Assembly: GCA_030268105.1 (NCBI GenBank) | Contig: BSDZ01000003.1 | Location: forward strand, 6,162,501-6,226,500 | DNA from: Volvox africanus | Taxonomy: Eukaryota; Chlorophyta; Chlorophyceae; Chlamydomonadales; Volvocaceae | Direction of reading: 5' to 3' | DNA: 64,000 nt | In this document: positions 24,001 to 36,569 of the stretch, piece by piece | Layout: each line of letters begins with the position of its first letter | How positions within the stretch are numbered: the first letter of the stretch is position 1 | Program-made: the position numbers and the translations under genes | The notes under the pieces: model-generated | What the model saw: only the letters and a program-made list of their open reading frames with translations | What the model was told of the DNA's origin: nothing | Databases searched by the model: none

Positions 24001-25704
24001 AATGCACTTAGGTGACTTGGTATTGCCGATTTACTAGCCCTTGTGTCCTAAGCACATGTGCCGCAGCTCGTGAAGACTTGTTGATTTCGTGGTTTACATA
24101 CCGCATGCTTTGCAGATGACGGAGGAGATGTACGTGATGCGCGAGCAGCAGGTGACGCAGGAGTGCCAGGAAGCCTTTGCGGCGGTCCAGCACTTTGAGA
24201 ACACGCATGGCTTGGTGCTGTCCAATATGAGCCCAGGTTACGTGCAGCAGCGACCCGTCCTCATCTCCCGGCTTTTGGATCTTAGCTCAAAGCTGAGTCT
24301 GCGTGACGAGGTAGTTCACGATGCGGTGCTACTGATGGATCGGACGGCTTCGCAAGCAAAACAGGTGCCAGAGGATGTGTTACCACTTGTGGGCGTAGCT
24401 GCGCTCATAATCGCAGCCAAGCAAGGCGACAGCAGCGACCGGGTGCCCACCAATGCGGAGATTGAGCAGAACACCGGTGAGGCGGTGGTGTGAACTGCAT
24501 TGTCGTAGGATAGCATTGCTTGGTACATGCGTATCTACTTGAGTGTCTACGAATTCGATCAAACTAAATCAAAATTTGACATTTTGTGTCTTGCCTATGT
24601 GTATTTTGTGCAGCTGCACATGACATCCTCCTCTTTCATGTCGCTTTATGGGGCTATACCTAGTCCTATATAGCATTTATCTTTTAAATCTCGAATAACT
24701 ACGGTTGTTGTGGTGACGCAGAGCTACCGGCTACAGCTGTAGCGAAGATGGAATGGAACATTCGTGGCCTCCTGACAGACGACATTTCAGCAATTTCAAC
24801 GATGCGTTGCCTAAAGGTTTACCTAGAGCGCCTAGGCTATCGTTATCTCGATAAGCAGGACGTCTACGGTATGGCGGGTTTCGCAATAATGCTGGCAGTG
24901 GAATCGCTGTACGACTTATCACTACTTAATTGCAGACCGTCGGTGGTAGCTGCCGCTATCCTGTATGCGGAGCGCCGCCTGCGTGGCGCTGTACCATTTT
25001 GGCCGTCGATGCTTTCAAAGCTCACGGGCTATCACGATATGTCTACACCTGAATTGACGGTGGCTGTGCGTGTGGCTCAGAAGCTGTCCCGGAAGCTAGT
25101 TTACGCGCAGATGTACAAGGAACAGCTAATCCAGCTCGCGGGCCAGGCAGGGCCATCAGCCGCCCCTGTCTCAGTGGTGCCTGAGCTGGCCAGTGGGCCT
25201 CCGGGGGCCTCCGCAGCCCCACCGCCTATGGTGGGCCATGGCGTGCGCGCCCACATGGCCCCCGGTGCAGGCGGAGTGATGGCCGGACCACTAAGCGGCC
25301 CTACGGGCGCCTGCGTGATTGCGCCCCCGCCGCCTCCACCAGTTGTGCATAGTGTGATGCAGCCGACAGCGCCGCATGCTACCGCTCATGCTCCAGCGAC
25401 GGGGCAGTGGCAAAAGGGGCGTTATGACCACCTTGCGCAAGGCGCTTCCAGTGTGGCTGCACCACCGGACACTCCGTCTGGCTTAGTGGTCGGGGCTGCG
25501 GCCACCGGAAGCGCCGCACCAGGGACCGCTGGTGGACCTCAGCAGGATGACGGAGCGGCAATCAAGGCTCTGACGCAAGCGATGCAGGGCCTTGCAACGG
25601 GGCCGCGCAGCATGCAGACTGGAGGCCAGGCGGCCCTGGAACAATGGCAAAGGCTGGGCGTGGGAGGCGAAGAGGGTGGGGAGGGGTCTGGTCCGGTGAG
25701 GTAG
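21098..25704 (+). CDS. PPR-SMR-cyclin fusion protein (organellar RNA factor)
   Basis: Nine exons join in perfect phase to 1,097 aa: 21098-21847, 21922-22092, 22172-22541, 22609-22674, 22905-23223, 23395-23541, 23816-23942, 24116-24476 and 24722-25704. The N-terminus is Gln/Gly-rich (residues ~40-150). Eight consecutive 35-residue P-class PPRs follow (for example VVTYNTLVDVYGK, STTYNALISAYGK), plus a degenerate ninth. An SMR-like domain has VNLHAMTAGVA and VTDMGKASREQGNCIVKEAV. Then two cyclin-box halves appear: LLDLSSKLSLRDEVVHDAVL with VGVAALIIAAKQ, and RCLKVYLERLGYRYLD with SVVAAAILYAERRL. The tail is Pro/Ala/Gly-rich. Green-algal PPR-cyclins (PPR3, PPR4, PPR6) with this order are known; I cannot say which one this is. 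Chloroplast or mitochondrial targeting is expected for the family, but no clear transit peptide is visible, so a 5' exon may be missing. Confidence 0.9.
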
Positions 25705-27270
25705 TCAAGGGACGTAATCGCAGAAATGCTTGCAATGAAGCATTGTGGGCTAGTGACATTTTTACAAAAAGTCAAGCTCACGTCGGTTCCATTACAATCT
25801 GTCCCGGGGGATGTAGTACCGGTCATAGGGCTCTGAATGACATTCGATAAATTGCTGCTTTCTGCGTAATGTGAGTTTTTGTGTCAATTGCTAGGCAATT
25901 GGTTGATGCAGGCTGTTAGCGCCTTCCTGCAACATCATGGTCAATCACATGTCAGGTTTTGGCGGTCGGTAATCGGAAGCTGCTGTCAAATGAAGGTATC
26001 CGCGGTGGGATTTGTATTGTGGTCAATTCTTGACGACTACGTGGGAGCTGTCTTGCACCCCTGGGACTGCCAAGTCCCATTCGCCATCACGCATGAAGTG
26101 CTCTTGTTGGCATACACGGAACAACCATAACCTGTTGAATAACGAATGTCTGTCCTGGGACCCTGAATGAAGACAGGAGCCGCGGTGATGGCACCGTCGT
26201 TGCTTTCCTGGAGGCGCTTGTTTGCTTCGCTGCTGTTTTCTGAGAGGGTAGGTGACTTCCCAATGTACTGAAATAGGACAGAGGCGCGGTTACTGTGGTG
26301 CTGCTTTTCTGGGCATCCCCTATTGGCGATTGTGGGTGTATTTCAGTCAACGAAATAGAGCCGGTGATATGCATAGCGATTCGCGAAGACATGCTATGTG
26401 CTTGGAGGGTGCGATCGAACATCCTTGGCACGGTGTAGAGAATTTGCAGAATTGCATTTAGGCCACGGGCGGTGGGACTTCGCGTGCGGCAGGACCGAGT
26501 CGCTCTTGTGTGAGGCGGAAGAAATCGACATATACGCGCTCGGTGGGACAAGCTGTCTTGACGCTGGAGGGATACTGGTCATGTACCTGCTGCACAGCGG
26601 GTGGTGCGAGCGATATAAAGGGTTTGGGATACTAGTCTCGCTAACTTTGCGTCGGGAAGCTGAGGTATGGAGGCGGGCTATGGCGGGCTGTCCGTATACA
26701 CTGCGTATGGGACATGCCGATGTGTGGCGCCTTTTCTCCGTTGGGTAATGATTGCGCAAGCAAACGGCGGTCGGATGAAGTTAATATATTAATGCCTATA
26801 CCTAGTCATCGTGTTCCCTCATCTTGTGATATGTCACGTTAATTTGTTAGTCATCGTCCATACTCTTAACGTTGCGCCTGTAATGTCGTGCCGGTGTTTA
26901 CTGAACACATGAGAACAAAGTCATCGTGATCTGCTTGCCTCTTAATCTACTGTATGGAGCCGCAGCATACATGAATGCTTTGGATTAGGGTAGGTCATAA
27001 CCTATGGAGGAACTGCTGGTTGGGCAAATGCACATTTTTGTCGGTAGGTAGGTATATATGCTTGTATCGGTGACAGCATATTGTAACACCGCTTGTTTTG
27101 TCTCTTGGCCCTGCCTTGCATTTTGCGCGTACGTGTACGTGTACGTAATCGCCATCGAACCGTTTCTAGGGATATCCTACCTTCTAGGCAAAGCTATGGC
27201 TACAACAGCATATACATATGTACATGTATACGCACAGGAGGACAAGATGCGATGAGCTGTGGGAGTCATC
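25705..27270. other. Intergenic, nothing recognised
   Basis: This holds the 3' end of the PPR-cyclin gene and then sequence with only short overlapping ORFs on both strands. No splice-linked or family-like coding sequence is seen. Confidence 0.4.
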
Positions 27271-29215
27271 CCGCAACTAGGTCTCCCGGTCAAGTGTCAG
27301 GTTGTACGTGGGACTATATGATACATGGTAGAGTGCCATTGACACAACGCCAACAAAGTTACTTGTCATTTTGCGTCATTCTATGCTTGGTCCATTGCGC
27401 AGCATTCTGGCTTAGGCTTTGTTATACCGGTAATGAATATTAAATTCTTAAAGTGCATCCAAAGATGTAATGGGTATGAGTGTCCTTGCATAGCATTGCA
27501 CATCGCAACTTTGCATGCTTAAACTATTCGTAGGACATTGCACGCGCCATTTCAGCTACTAAAGACTTAGGAAATGGTAAAACATGATAGCAGCAAGTAC
27601 TCAGAGCCCGTGCCACAATCTTTGTATCACGCACATGGCTTGCCCCCTTCAGGACAGGAAAATTGAATCCCTGAAAACACACCTGAACATTCAGGAGCCA
27701 TGGCATATTGACATGTAGGCCCAGAAGATATCCTCATCCCCGGACAGTTGGTCTAACCATGGCAAGGATGCTTGGCCAAAAATCGCACAGCAAAGTTGTT
27801 GGGGGCCGAAGAAAAGTATGCTTGCTCACTCCAGGCCTCACTCATTTCCTTCTTTACTCTGTTCCTCCGTCCATCCCTCCCTCCATCCATCCATCCCTCT
27901 CTCCCTCCATCCCTCTGTCCTTCCCAACCTCCTTACCTTCATTCAGCCCTCCCTCCCATCCTGCACCCCTCCCCTTTCCGTTCGTCCCTCCCTATCCCCC
28001 TTTCCCTCCCTCCCATCCGGACGGGTCCTCTACCTGTTAACACAAGAGTGGCGGTAACCCGTGGTTAAGGGAGGGAGGGAGGGAACGACGGACGGAGGAA
28101 GGAATAAGGGAGGGACCAAGGGATGGGGGGAAGTAGGGACGGAGGAGGAACGGTGGGAAGGGGGCAGAGAGACAGTGGGAGAGGAGGGGAGGGAGGGAGG
28201 GACGGACGGACGGATGGGGGGTAGAGAGGGTTGGACGAAAGGGGAGGGGAGAAGGAGGGAGGGAGTGACGGACCGACGGACGGGACCGTGCGGACGGATG
28301 AAGGGGGAGGGATGGAGGGAGGAACGGAGGGACGGACGGGCGGGGAGGGTCGGATGGACAGACAAGGGGGAAAAGATGGAAAGAGGGACGGAGGGACGGA
28401 GGGATGGAGGAGGAGGGATGGGGGAGGAACGGAGGGACGGACGAGGCGGGACAGGAGGGAGGGAGGGACGGACGGACGGACGGATGGGGTGGGGAGGGTC
28501 GGACGGACAGACGAGGGGGAAGGGATGGAGGGACGGATGGAGGGACAGACGGGGAGGGAGGGACGGACGGACGGCTGAGGGGGAGGGATGGAGTGAGGGA
28601 CAGAGGGACGGACGGGGGGAAGGACGGAGGGACGGCTGGACGGGAGGGGAAGGGATATAGGGAGGGTGGGAATGACGGACGGACAGACGGAAAGGGCTGG
28701 ATGGATAGAGGGACAGATGGAGGGGGGAAGGGCGATAGGGAGGGAGATAGGGATGGACGAACGGAAAGGGGAGGGGTGGAGGATGGGAGGGAGGGCTGAA
28801 TGAAGGTAAGGAGGTTGGGAGGGACAGAGGGATGGAGGGAGAGAGGGATGGATGGAGGGAGGGAGGGATGGACGGAGGAACAGAGTAAAGAAGGAAATGA
28901 GTGAGGCCTGGAGTGAGCAAGCATACTTTTCTTCGGCCCCCAACAACTTTGCTGTGCGATTTTTGGCCAAGCATCCTTGCCATGGTTGGCGTCATCCAGA
29001 ATTCTGCGCAATGGAGCAAGCGTGGAATGACGCAAGATGGCTCGCAGTAACTTTGGTGGCTTTGCATTAACATCACTCTACGTAGTGTCCAAGGTATGTC
29101 CTACGTATAATGGTATACCGAAAATTATGTGAGATCAGGTTTGTGACTTCTGGTAACATCATTTTAGTTTAGGACGCCCACGATAAGCCCGACACTTGAC
29201 TGGGAGACCTATCTG
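27271..29215. mobile_element. Foldback-like long inverted repeat
   Basis: Two arms in opposite orientation face each other. 27755-27872 is matched base for base by the reverse complement of 28870-28987 (about 118 bp), and the similarity continues inward, slightly diverged, for roughly another 110 bp. Outward, 27349-27410 pairs imperfectly with 28996-29061, and 27279-27298 pairs with 29191-29210 (19 of 20 bases). The left arm carries about 340 bp (27411-27754) absent from the right. No transposase is visible. It resembles a foldback or MITE-type element; an inverted duplication is the alternative. I saw no clear target-site duplication. Confidence 0.65.
28060..28890. repeat. Polypurine GGGA/GGAC minisatellite
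   Basis: About 830 bp of plus strand is almost entirely G and A with scattered C, in GGGAGG, GGACGGAC and GGATGGA units. Part of it belongs to the right arm of the flanking inverted repeat; a pyrimidine counterpart lies at 27840-28020. All six frames stay open for long stretches because of the repeat, so the apparent proline-serine ORF here is not a gene. Confidence 0.8.
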
Positions 29216-30789
29216 GATCCCGGAGCGATCGCCAAAGAAAGACACTGCTTCCTGTTTATGGTAGGGAGGGTATAAATCAGGGATATGGGATATGAGAAAA
29301 CACTGGACCAGCCAGCACACTCTGGACACGATATGAACACGGCAAGAAAGATGGGCGAGAGCAAGAGAAAACTGTATGTGTCCGCGCATATGCGAGCATT
29401 ACAATAAAGCACTTGAACATACCCCCTGCGTGTGTTGCCTCATATCGTGGCCGGCTCCAGGAAAAAGAACCGTGGGAGAACCCGTGCATCTGCCTCACAA
29501 AGGTACCCCAGGTTTCTAGCCCAGGTAGTGGACTGCATGCTATATGAATCCGATTCTGTTGTTGTTTATATCCTTTGATCCTGTGAGCTTGCATGCATGG
29601 TCCATTGACTGGGCAGATTCCAAATTCCATGGTCCACTGACTGCGGCATCAAAAGCTTAAAGGTCATCGTGCGGCCTTCCCACGTTGTGGTCCTTTGTGC
29701 CCAGCACTGTCCTCTAACATCTCGAATAGAGGACCAACCATGTCTAAACTCGCTCAGGCATCACTGCACGCTGGGCTACCAGCTAGCAAATTATGCTGAC
29801 GACTGCTGACCCGCATACTATATGTTAGCGGCTAAATACTTGTCAAATTCTCAAGGCATCGTCTGCGACAGCCATATGATGTATCAGTTCCCATGAGGAC
29901 CAATCACATGATTGGGGGAGTGGAGGACTGAGGGGGGATTTATCTCCAGGAGACACGCTCGTGAGCTTCCGCATTATCATGCATTTTCGGGCGGAACCAT
30001 CACCAAGTGTTGCATTATTTCTCCACGAGCGCACTACCGCCCCCTTTGTGTGATTGAAGATCTGCAACCCAGGGAACATTCGGTGAGCAACATAAGATGG
30101 CAAACGCCCCATTACGTGTAGGATATATGCACCTGTCCGCCAAGCGAATGCACGAATATGTTCGCCTATTGAAGCGTATCGCGTAACCTGTTAGGTCAAC
30201 TTAAAATTATGCCAATGTGGCGTAGCGTTGACATGTTCACGCTACCCTACGTCCATGTCATGATAGGCAAGGTGTTAATCGCGGGGATCGGTTATTTCGC
30301 CATAGCCATTATATGATTTGGAATGCAATTCACAGAAATATTGTCATCTTAATGCGCAAAATGTTTGTTGCATGGTAAGATTGAGAGGGAAAGCTTCAGT
30401 CGTACGGTACGGACCGAACTTATGCTAAAGAGTACAAGCATCATCCCGCGATGTTAATGACGCTATGCATTAAGCGTTGTGTTATCTGTGACGTAGGATT
30501 AAATGGATCATAATGCGTAGGGATCCCTAGGCCGGAGCCCGTTGCGCCCAACGATCTTGATTGGTGCTGGCTCTTCAAGACGGCACATTCGCCCGTGCCC
30601 AGGTTAACAATGCAGTTGCTTTGCTGCGCAAGGAGGCTACACTTTTAGGCACTAGTGAGGTGCTGGTAGAGCCAGAAAGTGAAAAGCAATTCTTCGAACC
30701 AGTGCTTCTTGGTGCCAACTTTCTGATCTGGGGCTTCATTTCTGCTTTTTGGCCTCGATCTTAGAGCTTTGTTGGCGCCGTGAGACGTT
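29216..30789. other. Intergenic, nothing recognised
   Basis: No gene-like sequence is seen. It should contain the promoter and 5' UTR of the following GLG1-type gene. Confidence 0.4.
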
Positions 30790-33700
30790 ATGAAGGCACG
30801 TCCGACCTCGGCTTGCGTCCGGGACAACCTCTCTATGGTTTGTCTTGTTTTGAATCCTAACCTGCTTGCTTATTTGTAGGCACAACTTCTTCTCGGCTTG
30901 GTGCTAGTTGGTTGTATTGTGCTGCCGGCTTTTGCGGATGAGGGCAGCACTGTTGCAGTCGGACAAGGCACTGCAGCAGCCACCAACGCCACCGGAGCAG
31001 CTACTTCAGCTGTACCTGTAAATACCTCTATTGCGGCTGCAGCTAAACCGGCTGCGACTGCAAGCACGGCAGCGTCAACTTCAACTGCAACCCAGGCAGA
31101 AACTCCCAAGAAGGATCCTAACAGTAATGCAGCAATTGCAAAAGCTGCTGTAGCTGCCGCTAAGGCAGCCGCTGCGGCTGCTGAAGCTGTGAATGCTGCA
31201 GTGGAGGCTGCAGAGGCAGCGGATAAGAAATCTGCCGAAAAGGAAGCGACGACCGAGAAGGCTGAAGCTACAGGAACTAAGGATGTAGTAGCAGCAAAAG
31301 CAGAAGAGCAGACACCTGTTGCCAAGCCTGCAGCGAACACTACTGCCGAGAAGGCCGAGCAGAAACCTGCTGCAGCGACGGAGACAGCCAAGCCTCGCGA
31401 GGCTGAGCCTGCTAATACTAAAGCAACAAAGGAAGACCCCGTGGAGGTGGAGCCTGCCAAAGAGGAGCCTGCGACGGGGGAGGCTGGCAAGGAGGTTGCA
31501 AAGGCGGAACCTGCTAAGCCAACCGACGTCAAGACCGCTGTGGACGCCAAGGAACGGCCAGCGCGGGAAAAGGCGCCGGCTTATGAAAACAAAGTCGTGG
31601 ATTTTGCTCCGGCAGCGAACATCACTTTCGGCGACGACATAAATGATGAAGGTAACCTTTGCACTTGTACTGGGTTTTCAAATTTGCTATCGCAATTATC
31701 GGTATGTCGCCGTCTAATTTGCTACAGGCAAGTGTGCAAAGGAAATCAAGAACTATTGCGACGACGTGGAGGTGGGCGACAGCAAACTGGCCGACTGCAT
31801 CAGCGAGCAAATTGCTGCTTCAGAGGTGCCGGATAGTTCAGGAGGTAGGAAAAAGTGCACGTTCTAACCACGCTTGTTCCTTTGATTAACTTAAGCAACT
31901 CCTACACAGATGTACCTGAGATCTCTGACGACTGCCGTGAGGACGTCTATGCCTTCAAGATTCAGCGGAACAGCAACATCAATGCCAACGTGCTTTTGGG
32001 TAAGGGTTTAGGTACGCAACCGAATTTTGGCTGGAACGGTTGACGCACGTCCTTGCATGTATCTTGCAGCCAAGGCCTGCAAAGCTGATGCAGATAAGTT
32101 CTGCAACGTTACGTGGTTCTTTGGCTACAAGTCTGGCCAGGTTATTGCCTGCCTGCGTGATGTAAAAGCTCAGGTGTCTAAATCCTGCAAGCAACAACTG
32201 TTCAAGGTGATGCTCGAGGTGAGCTACAGTGCCCGGATAGGTTTGCTGCTCTCTGGGGACCTGTGATCTGGGATGACCACGTTATGTCACTGTGGCGTGT
32301 TAAGTGGCAATGATTTCGTCTTTCGACACATCGAAGCTGGGTTTTCAGGCAGGCTCCATGCCGCACGTAGGCCGCGATTGACATTCGAGCGGATCCTATG
32401 CTGTACGAGGCGTGCAAAGAGGACTCAGAGAGCCTATGCAAAGGCGTCAAGAACGGCGGTGGCCGCATCCAGGCCTGCTTGGTACGTCACGATAGACGGC
32501 TCTTGGTCGTGAAAATGGGGTTCTGTGTGTGGGAATGACATTCCCTGTCGCGTTTCTACTGTGCCCCTTGTGGGGTTTATCGTTAGGGGGCTAAGACTGC
32601 GCCTTTCAAATTAAAGCATCACATCAGCCAACCTGTTATGGACTCTTGCCTTCACTACCCTGGACAAGCATATACATCTGTAGTATGTGTTCTCGATATA
32701 AATCTCCGCGTCTAATGTTGTTTACAACTGTCGCATGCCCATTTCCCACTATAGCGCGACAAGCGAATGCAGTTATCATGGGCGTGCGAGGAGCAGCTCT
32801 TCCGTCAGGAGATGGAGAACGCTGATGATATCCGGCTTAGCGTCCGGCTGTTTTCGAAGTGCTTGCCCGACAAGCGGAAGGCAAGTCCGCATTGTGGGAT
32901 CACCAGGCTGGTAGAGGGTATTGTCCGCAGACCCATGGATGTCTGCTTGGTAATTACATTGGGCGGTACTGAAGAAACGATTTACAATGCAATTTCATCT
33001 TTGTCCTAGGAAAATGGGATATGTCGAGGGTACTGCAAGACAGCGATGGCATCCAGGGGTCTTTGGAGCCTGTGAGTTACCTGTGTGGAATCGCAACCTT
33101 TTGCAGTTTTGCAAGGACATCGAGCCTGGGAATGCACGTACAAAGGATTGCCTTGAGGAAAATCGCGAACAGCTCTCAAGCGCATGCAAGGAGGAAGTGG
33201 ACGCTATGATTGAGCGTCGTGTGCGCGATTTTCGGCTTGATTCTCGTCTCCGGAATGTCTGCGAGAATGAGATCTTCAACATGTGCGCATATTTTGGGGT
33301 AAGTGTTTGTGGATTTTGAAGGGATGCGCACACATGCATGAAGGGCGCAGAATTAAGGGCGCATGTCTAGGGTCAATGTAGGGTAGACTTTCATGGGGAT
33401 TTGCCACATGCGCTGAGGTCTGCATGGGCATTATGTTGGCATTGGCAAGGACGTGCCTGACGGTAGCGGTTGAGGCTTACATCCATTCCCATTACAGGAC
33501 TTGGACGACATGGATACCTATGACTCCTCTGTCATTAATTGCCTGCAAGACTACTCAGCGGAGATCAAGAATTCTCAATGCAAGGCACAGGTCAAAAAAT
33601 ATCTGCAACTGGCTTCCCAGGACATCCGATTTGACGTGCCCTTGGCGGAAGCCTGCTATGAAGACAGACAAAAGTTTTGCGCGGATGTACCGCCGGTAGG

Positions 33701-36001
33701 TGGTCTTCAATCGCTTCGTCTGCATTTATCCATAGCTCCCGTGTTGGTATATGGTTTATGAACAACTCGTCGCAATGTGGCCTTTCTTGCACACCTTGTT
33801 TTGCGTTTGCGAAGGTGGAAACCATGGAGCAGTGGATGTTTACCGTTACCCAACCTTTTCCGTCTTGATGTAGGGTTCCGCTCGCGTCATCCGCTGCTTG
33901 AGCACCAACCGTGATCGCCTGAGTCCAGTCTGTCGGGCGACCCTTTTCGACGAGGAGGTTCGTTTCTCGGAGAACATTGATTTCCAATACCCAATGAAGG
34001 CGGCCTGCGTGAAGGAGATTGAACGCTTCTGCAAGGACATCCCTCATGGCAGCGCACGTGTGATTCGTTGCCTCCAGGACAACAAGGGCCAGAAGGATTT
34101 CGGGAAGGCATGCAATGATGAGGTCAGCACGTATGAGGCAGAGATTTCGAAGGACTACCGCTTCAACTTCCGCTTGCACAAAGCTTGTCAAAAGGAGGTG
34201 GACAAGCTTTGCCCAGGACTTTGCCAGGCTAACGATGGCAGCGTAAGTTGCTCCTATGCAAATGTTTTCATTTACTGCATGATCGTAGCGGAATGACTTG
34301 TCGAAATCCTTCCCGCATCCTGTTTTTCCTACTCCTCTTTTGTTCTCCCCGTTCTGATGGCACGTATTAGGGTAACCGGTTTCTTTAGCTTTCTAAACTT
34401 GGAGGATCGAAGTTGTTAGGGAAAGCTTGTCATGTTGGTAATTGTTGCGGTGAAATCTTACCCAGACGATTTGAGTTTGACATGCGGCACTTCAATCGGC
34501 CCATCAGACAGCCTACTGCTGACCTGGTTATCCCCTTCTGCCTTCATTCGTTTAGCCATGCGGCGGTAAGGTACTGCGCTGTTTGACGGACAAGATCGAG
34601 GACATTGGGGATGAAGCCTGCAAGAAGGAGGTCTACTACTATGAGAAGATGGAGGTCTCGAACTTCATGAACGACATCCTCCTCGCGGAGGCTTGCCGTA
34701 CAGATGTAGAGCTGTACTGCAGCAACGTGGAGGCTGGTGCGTCGCCCGTAATGAATGGTGCTCTGTTCTTAACCACTCGAGGTGCATACCATTGTGACTT
34801 CTTGCATCCACTCTGGACCTGCGGTATGTAGGTGAGGGTCGTGTCCACAAGTGCTTGCGTGACAACCGCAAGAAGCTCACAGAAGCATGCCGGCGCGAGG
34901 AGCTTCTGCTGGAGGAGAAGGAAGCAAACTCAATCGAGCTGAACATGTCCTTGCTCAAGGCATGCAAAGCAGAGCGGCAATTGTTCTGCTCTGCCGTGCA
35001 GCCAGGCCAGGCCCGCGTTTTCCGCTGCCTGGCAGAGAACATGAACGACGCAGATTTCGGTAGCGGGTGCAAGTACCAGGTGGTCTACAAGCTCCAGCGC
35101 AGGTGAATGGTTGTGACCTGTACCGTATGATGTTCCTGATCGTATTGCTTTTAGGATGTAAATGCAGTAAAACAACCATAATTACTACGATGGTAGTGTC
35201 AATGTGGTCCTTGTTTTTGTGATGTGATGAAACCTTTCAGGCAAGCAAACTGGAAGCTTGACCCACCGCTACGCAAGGCATGCAAGGCGGACGTCCTGAC
35301 CTACTGCGCCAATGAGGATGCTGCAAACAGCGAGGAGGGTTTGGTCTACAAGTGCATGATTAAGAACTATGATTCATTGTCGAGTGGCTGCCAGAAAGAG
35401 ATGGGTCGCGCTGTTCACATGGCCTTCTTTGTTTGGCAGCCCGGCGCAATTATTACTCAGGAATGCGACGATGACATAAACAAGCTTTGCTTGGCGGACC
35501 GTCCAAACATGGCCTCGCGTCCCGGTGCGGTCGGAACCTGCCTCGCTACGGTGGTAAGTTGCGGCCATTTTGTTCTGCAAATCGCTAAATGAATTCATGC
35601 GCATGTAGAGTCCCAACTTGTTTGCTGAGCGTTTGATTGTCCCCGTCCTTCAGCTCGAGCGGATGCAAGCTTCTACAAACGGTGGGGACTTGTCTCCAGC
35701 ATGTTCGCGCCTGGCGGACATTGCGGAGCCACCAAATATGAAGGCAGCTTTCGAGTCGTCTCTGGCTTTCGCACTGCTCAAAGATCAGTTGGAGGCACTT
35801 GAAGTCAACACAGGCCTACCCGCCCTGACGCGGGATCGCCGGGGAAATGCCCAAGGCGTCAGCCTGACTGGGTGGATGGCAATGCTAGGCATGACGGCCC
35901 TGATTGTTTTGATTATCTATGGGGCGTATACAGGTTACAGGCGGCTGCGGGGCGGGAGTGACCGAGATTATACGCTAGTCGTTAAGCAGCAACACAAGTA
36001 A
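30790..36001 (+). CDS. GLG1-type cysteine-rich Golgi membrane protein
   Basis: Homologue of Golgi apparatus protein 1 (GLG1/CFR-1/ESL-1), a type I Golgi sialoglycoprotein. About 14 exons give roughly 1,100 aa. The start at 30790 is my choice: its 16-codon exon joins in phase to 30880 and gives a leader ending LGLVLVGCIVLPAFADE. An unusual Ala/Lys/Glu-rich stretch of about 230 residues (30940-31600) follows. Next come many Cys-rich repeats of the form C-x-D-x3-FC...G-x-V-x-CL, for example EIERFCKDIPHGSARVIRCL, CKAERQLFCSAVQPGQARVF and EACRTDVELYCSNVEA. Near the C-terminus is a membrane span (WMAMLGMTALIVLIIYGAYT) and a short basic tail. The intron after 32880 appears to use a GC donor. Human GLG1 has 16 repeats; the algal count is a little lower. 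Confidence 0.85.
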
Positions 36002-36569
36002 ATAATTGGCGAGGAACGCTGAATGAGATTTCTGACGGGAGTCTCTGACATTGAGGTGCCACATATGTGTGTGTGGATTGTGTGGATTAGGAAAGCCGAA
36101 ATGGATAGACTTGAGTTGGCATACCTGCCAGAGGTTCTGGGGTATCAGAGAACCATATTTAGTGATTCTCACTTGGAAATGGCTGTGGCCATGGGTACGA
36201 TCCTTAGGCAGGCATATGGGCGCGCGGACTTGCAGCAGGTTGAGGCTTCGCTGCTGTACGGCTCCTAGCATACTAATCCGGGTCGTCTATAATCCTCCAT
36301 ATTTTTGTGAGGCTGAAGCGTCGTCGTTAAGAAGCCCACTTTTGCTATCCATGAACATGCATGTAAGGCCTATTGGAGCTTACCGCCTGCCTTTGCCCAC
36401 ATGTACGTAGAATTGGCAAGCATTCTGCCGAGCGCATGCCGTACTGTCGCTGTCAAATGAGGTTTGGCCAACAAAGTACTCTGTGGAATCACCGTTCAAA
36501 GTAGTAAATAAGTTGTAATTGTTTCATGCTGCAAACTTGAAAAGATCAGTCTGCGTGTCTACCCTCAAA
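36002..36569. other. Intergenic between GLG1-type and LRR genes
   Basis: 568 bp between two plus-strand genes, holding the 3' UTR of the first and the promoter of the second. No other feature is seen. Confidence 0.4.

Noticed and set aside
26087..26759. Minus-strand ORFs of 121-154 aa downstream of the PPR-cyclin gene
   Set aside because: Open frames overlap on both strands, and the translations lack any domain, leader or conserved pattern.
28061..28799. Gly/Arg/Glu/Asp-rich plus-strand ORFs
   Set aside because: Same polypurine repeat read in other frames; no start context, no splice links and no non-repetitive sequence.
28030..29076. Long minus-strand proline/serine ORF, like a hydroxyproline-rich wall protein
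   Set aside because: It lies wholly in the purine/pyrimidine repeat; overlapping frames are equally open and equally proline-rich, as expected of a stop-free simple repeat.
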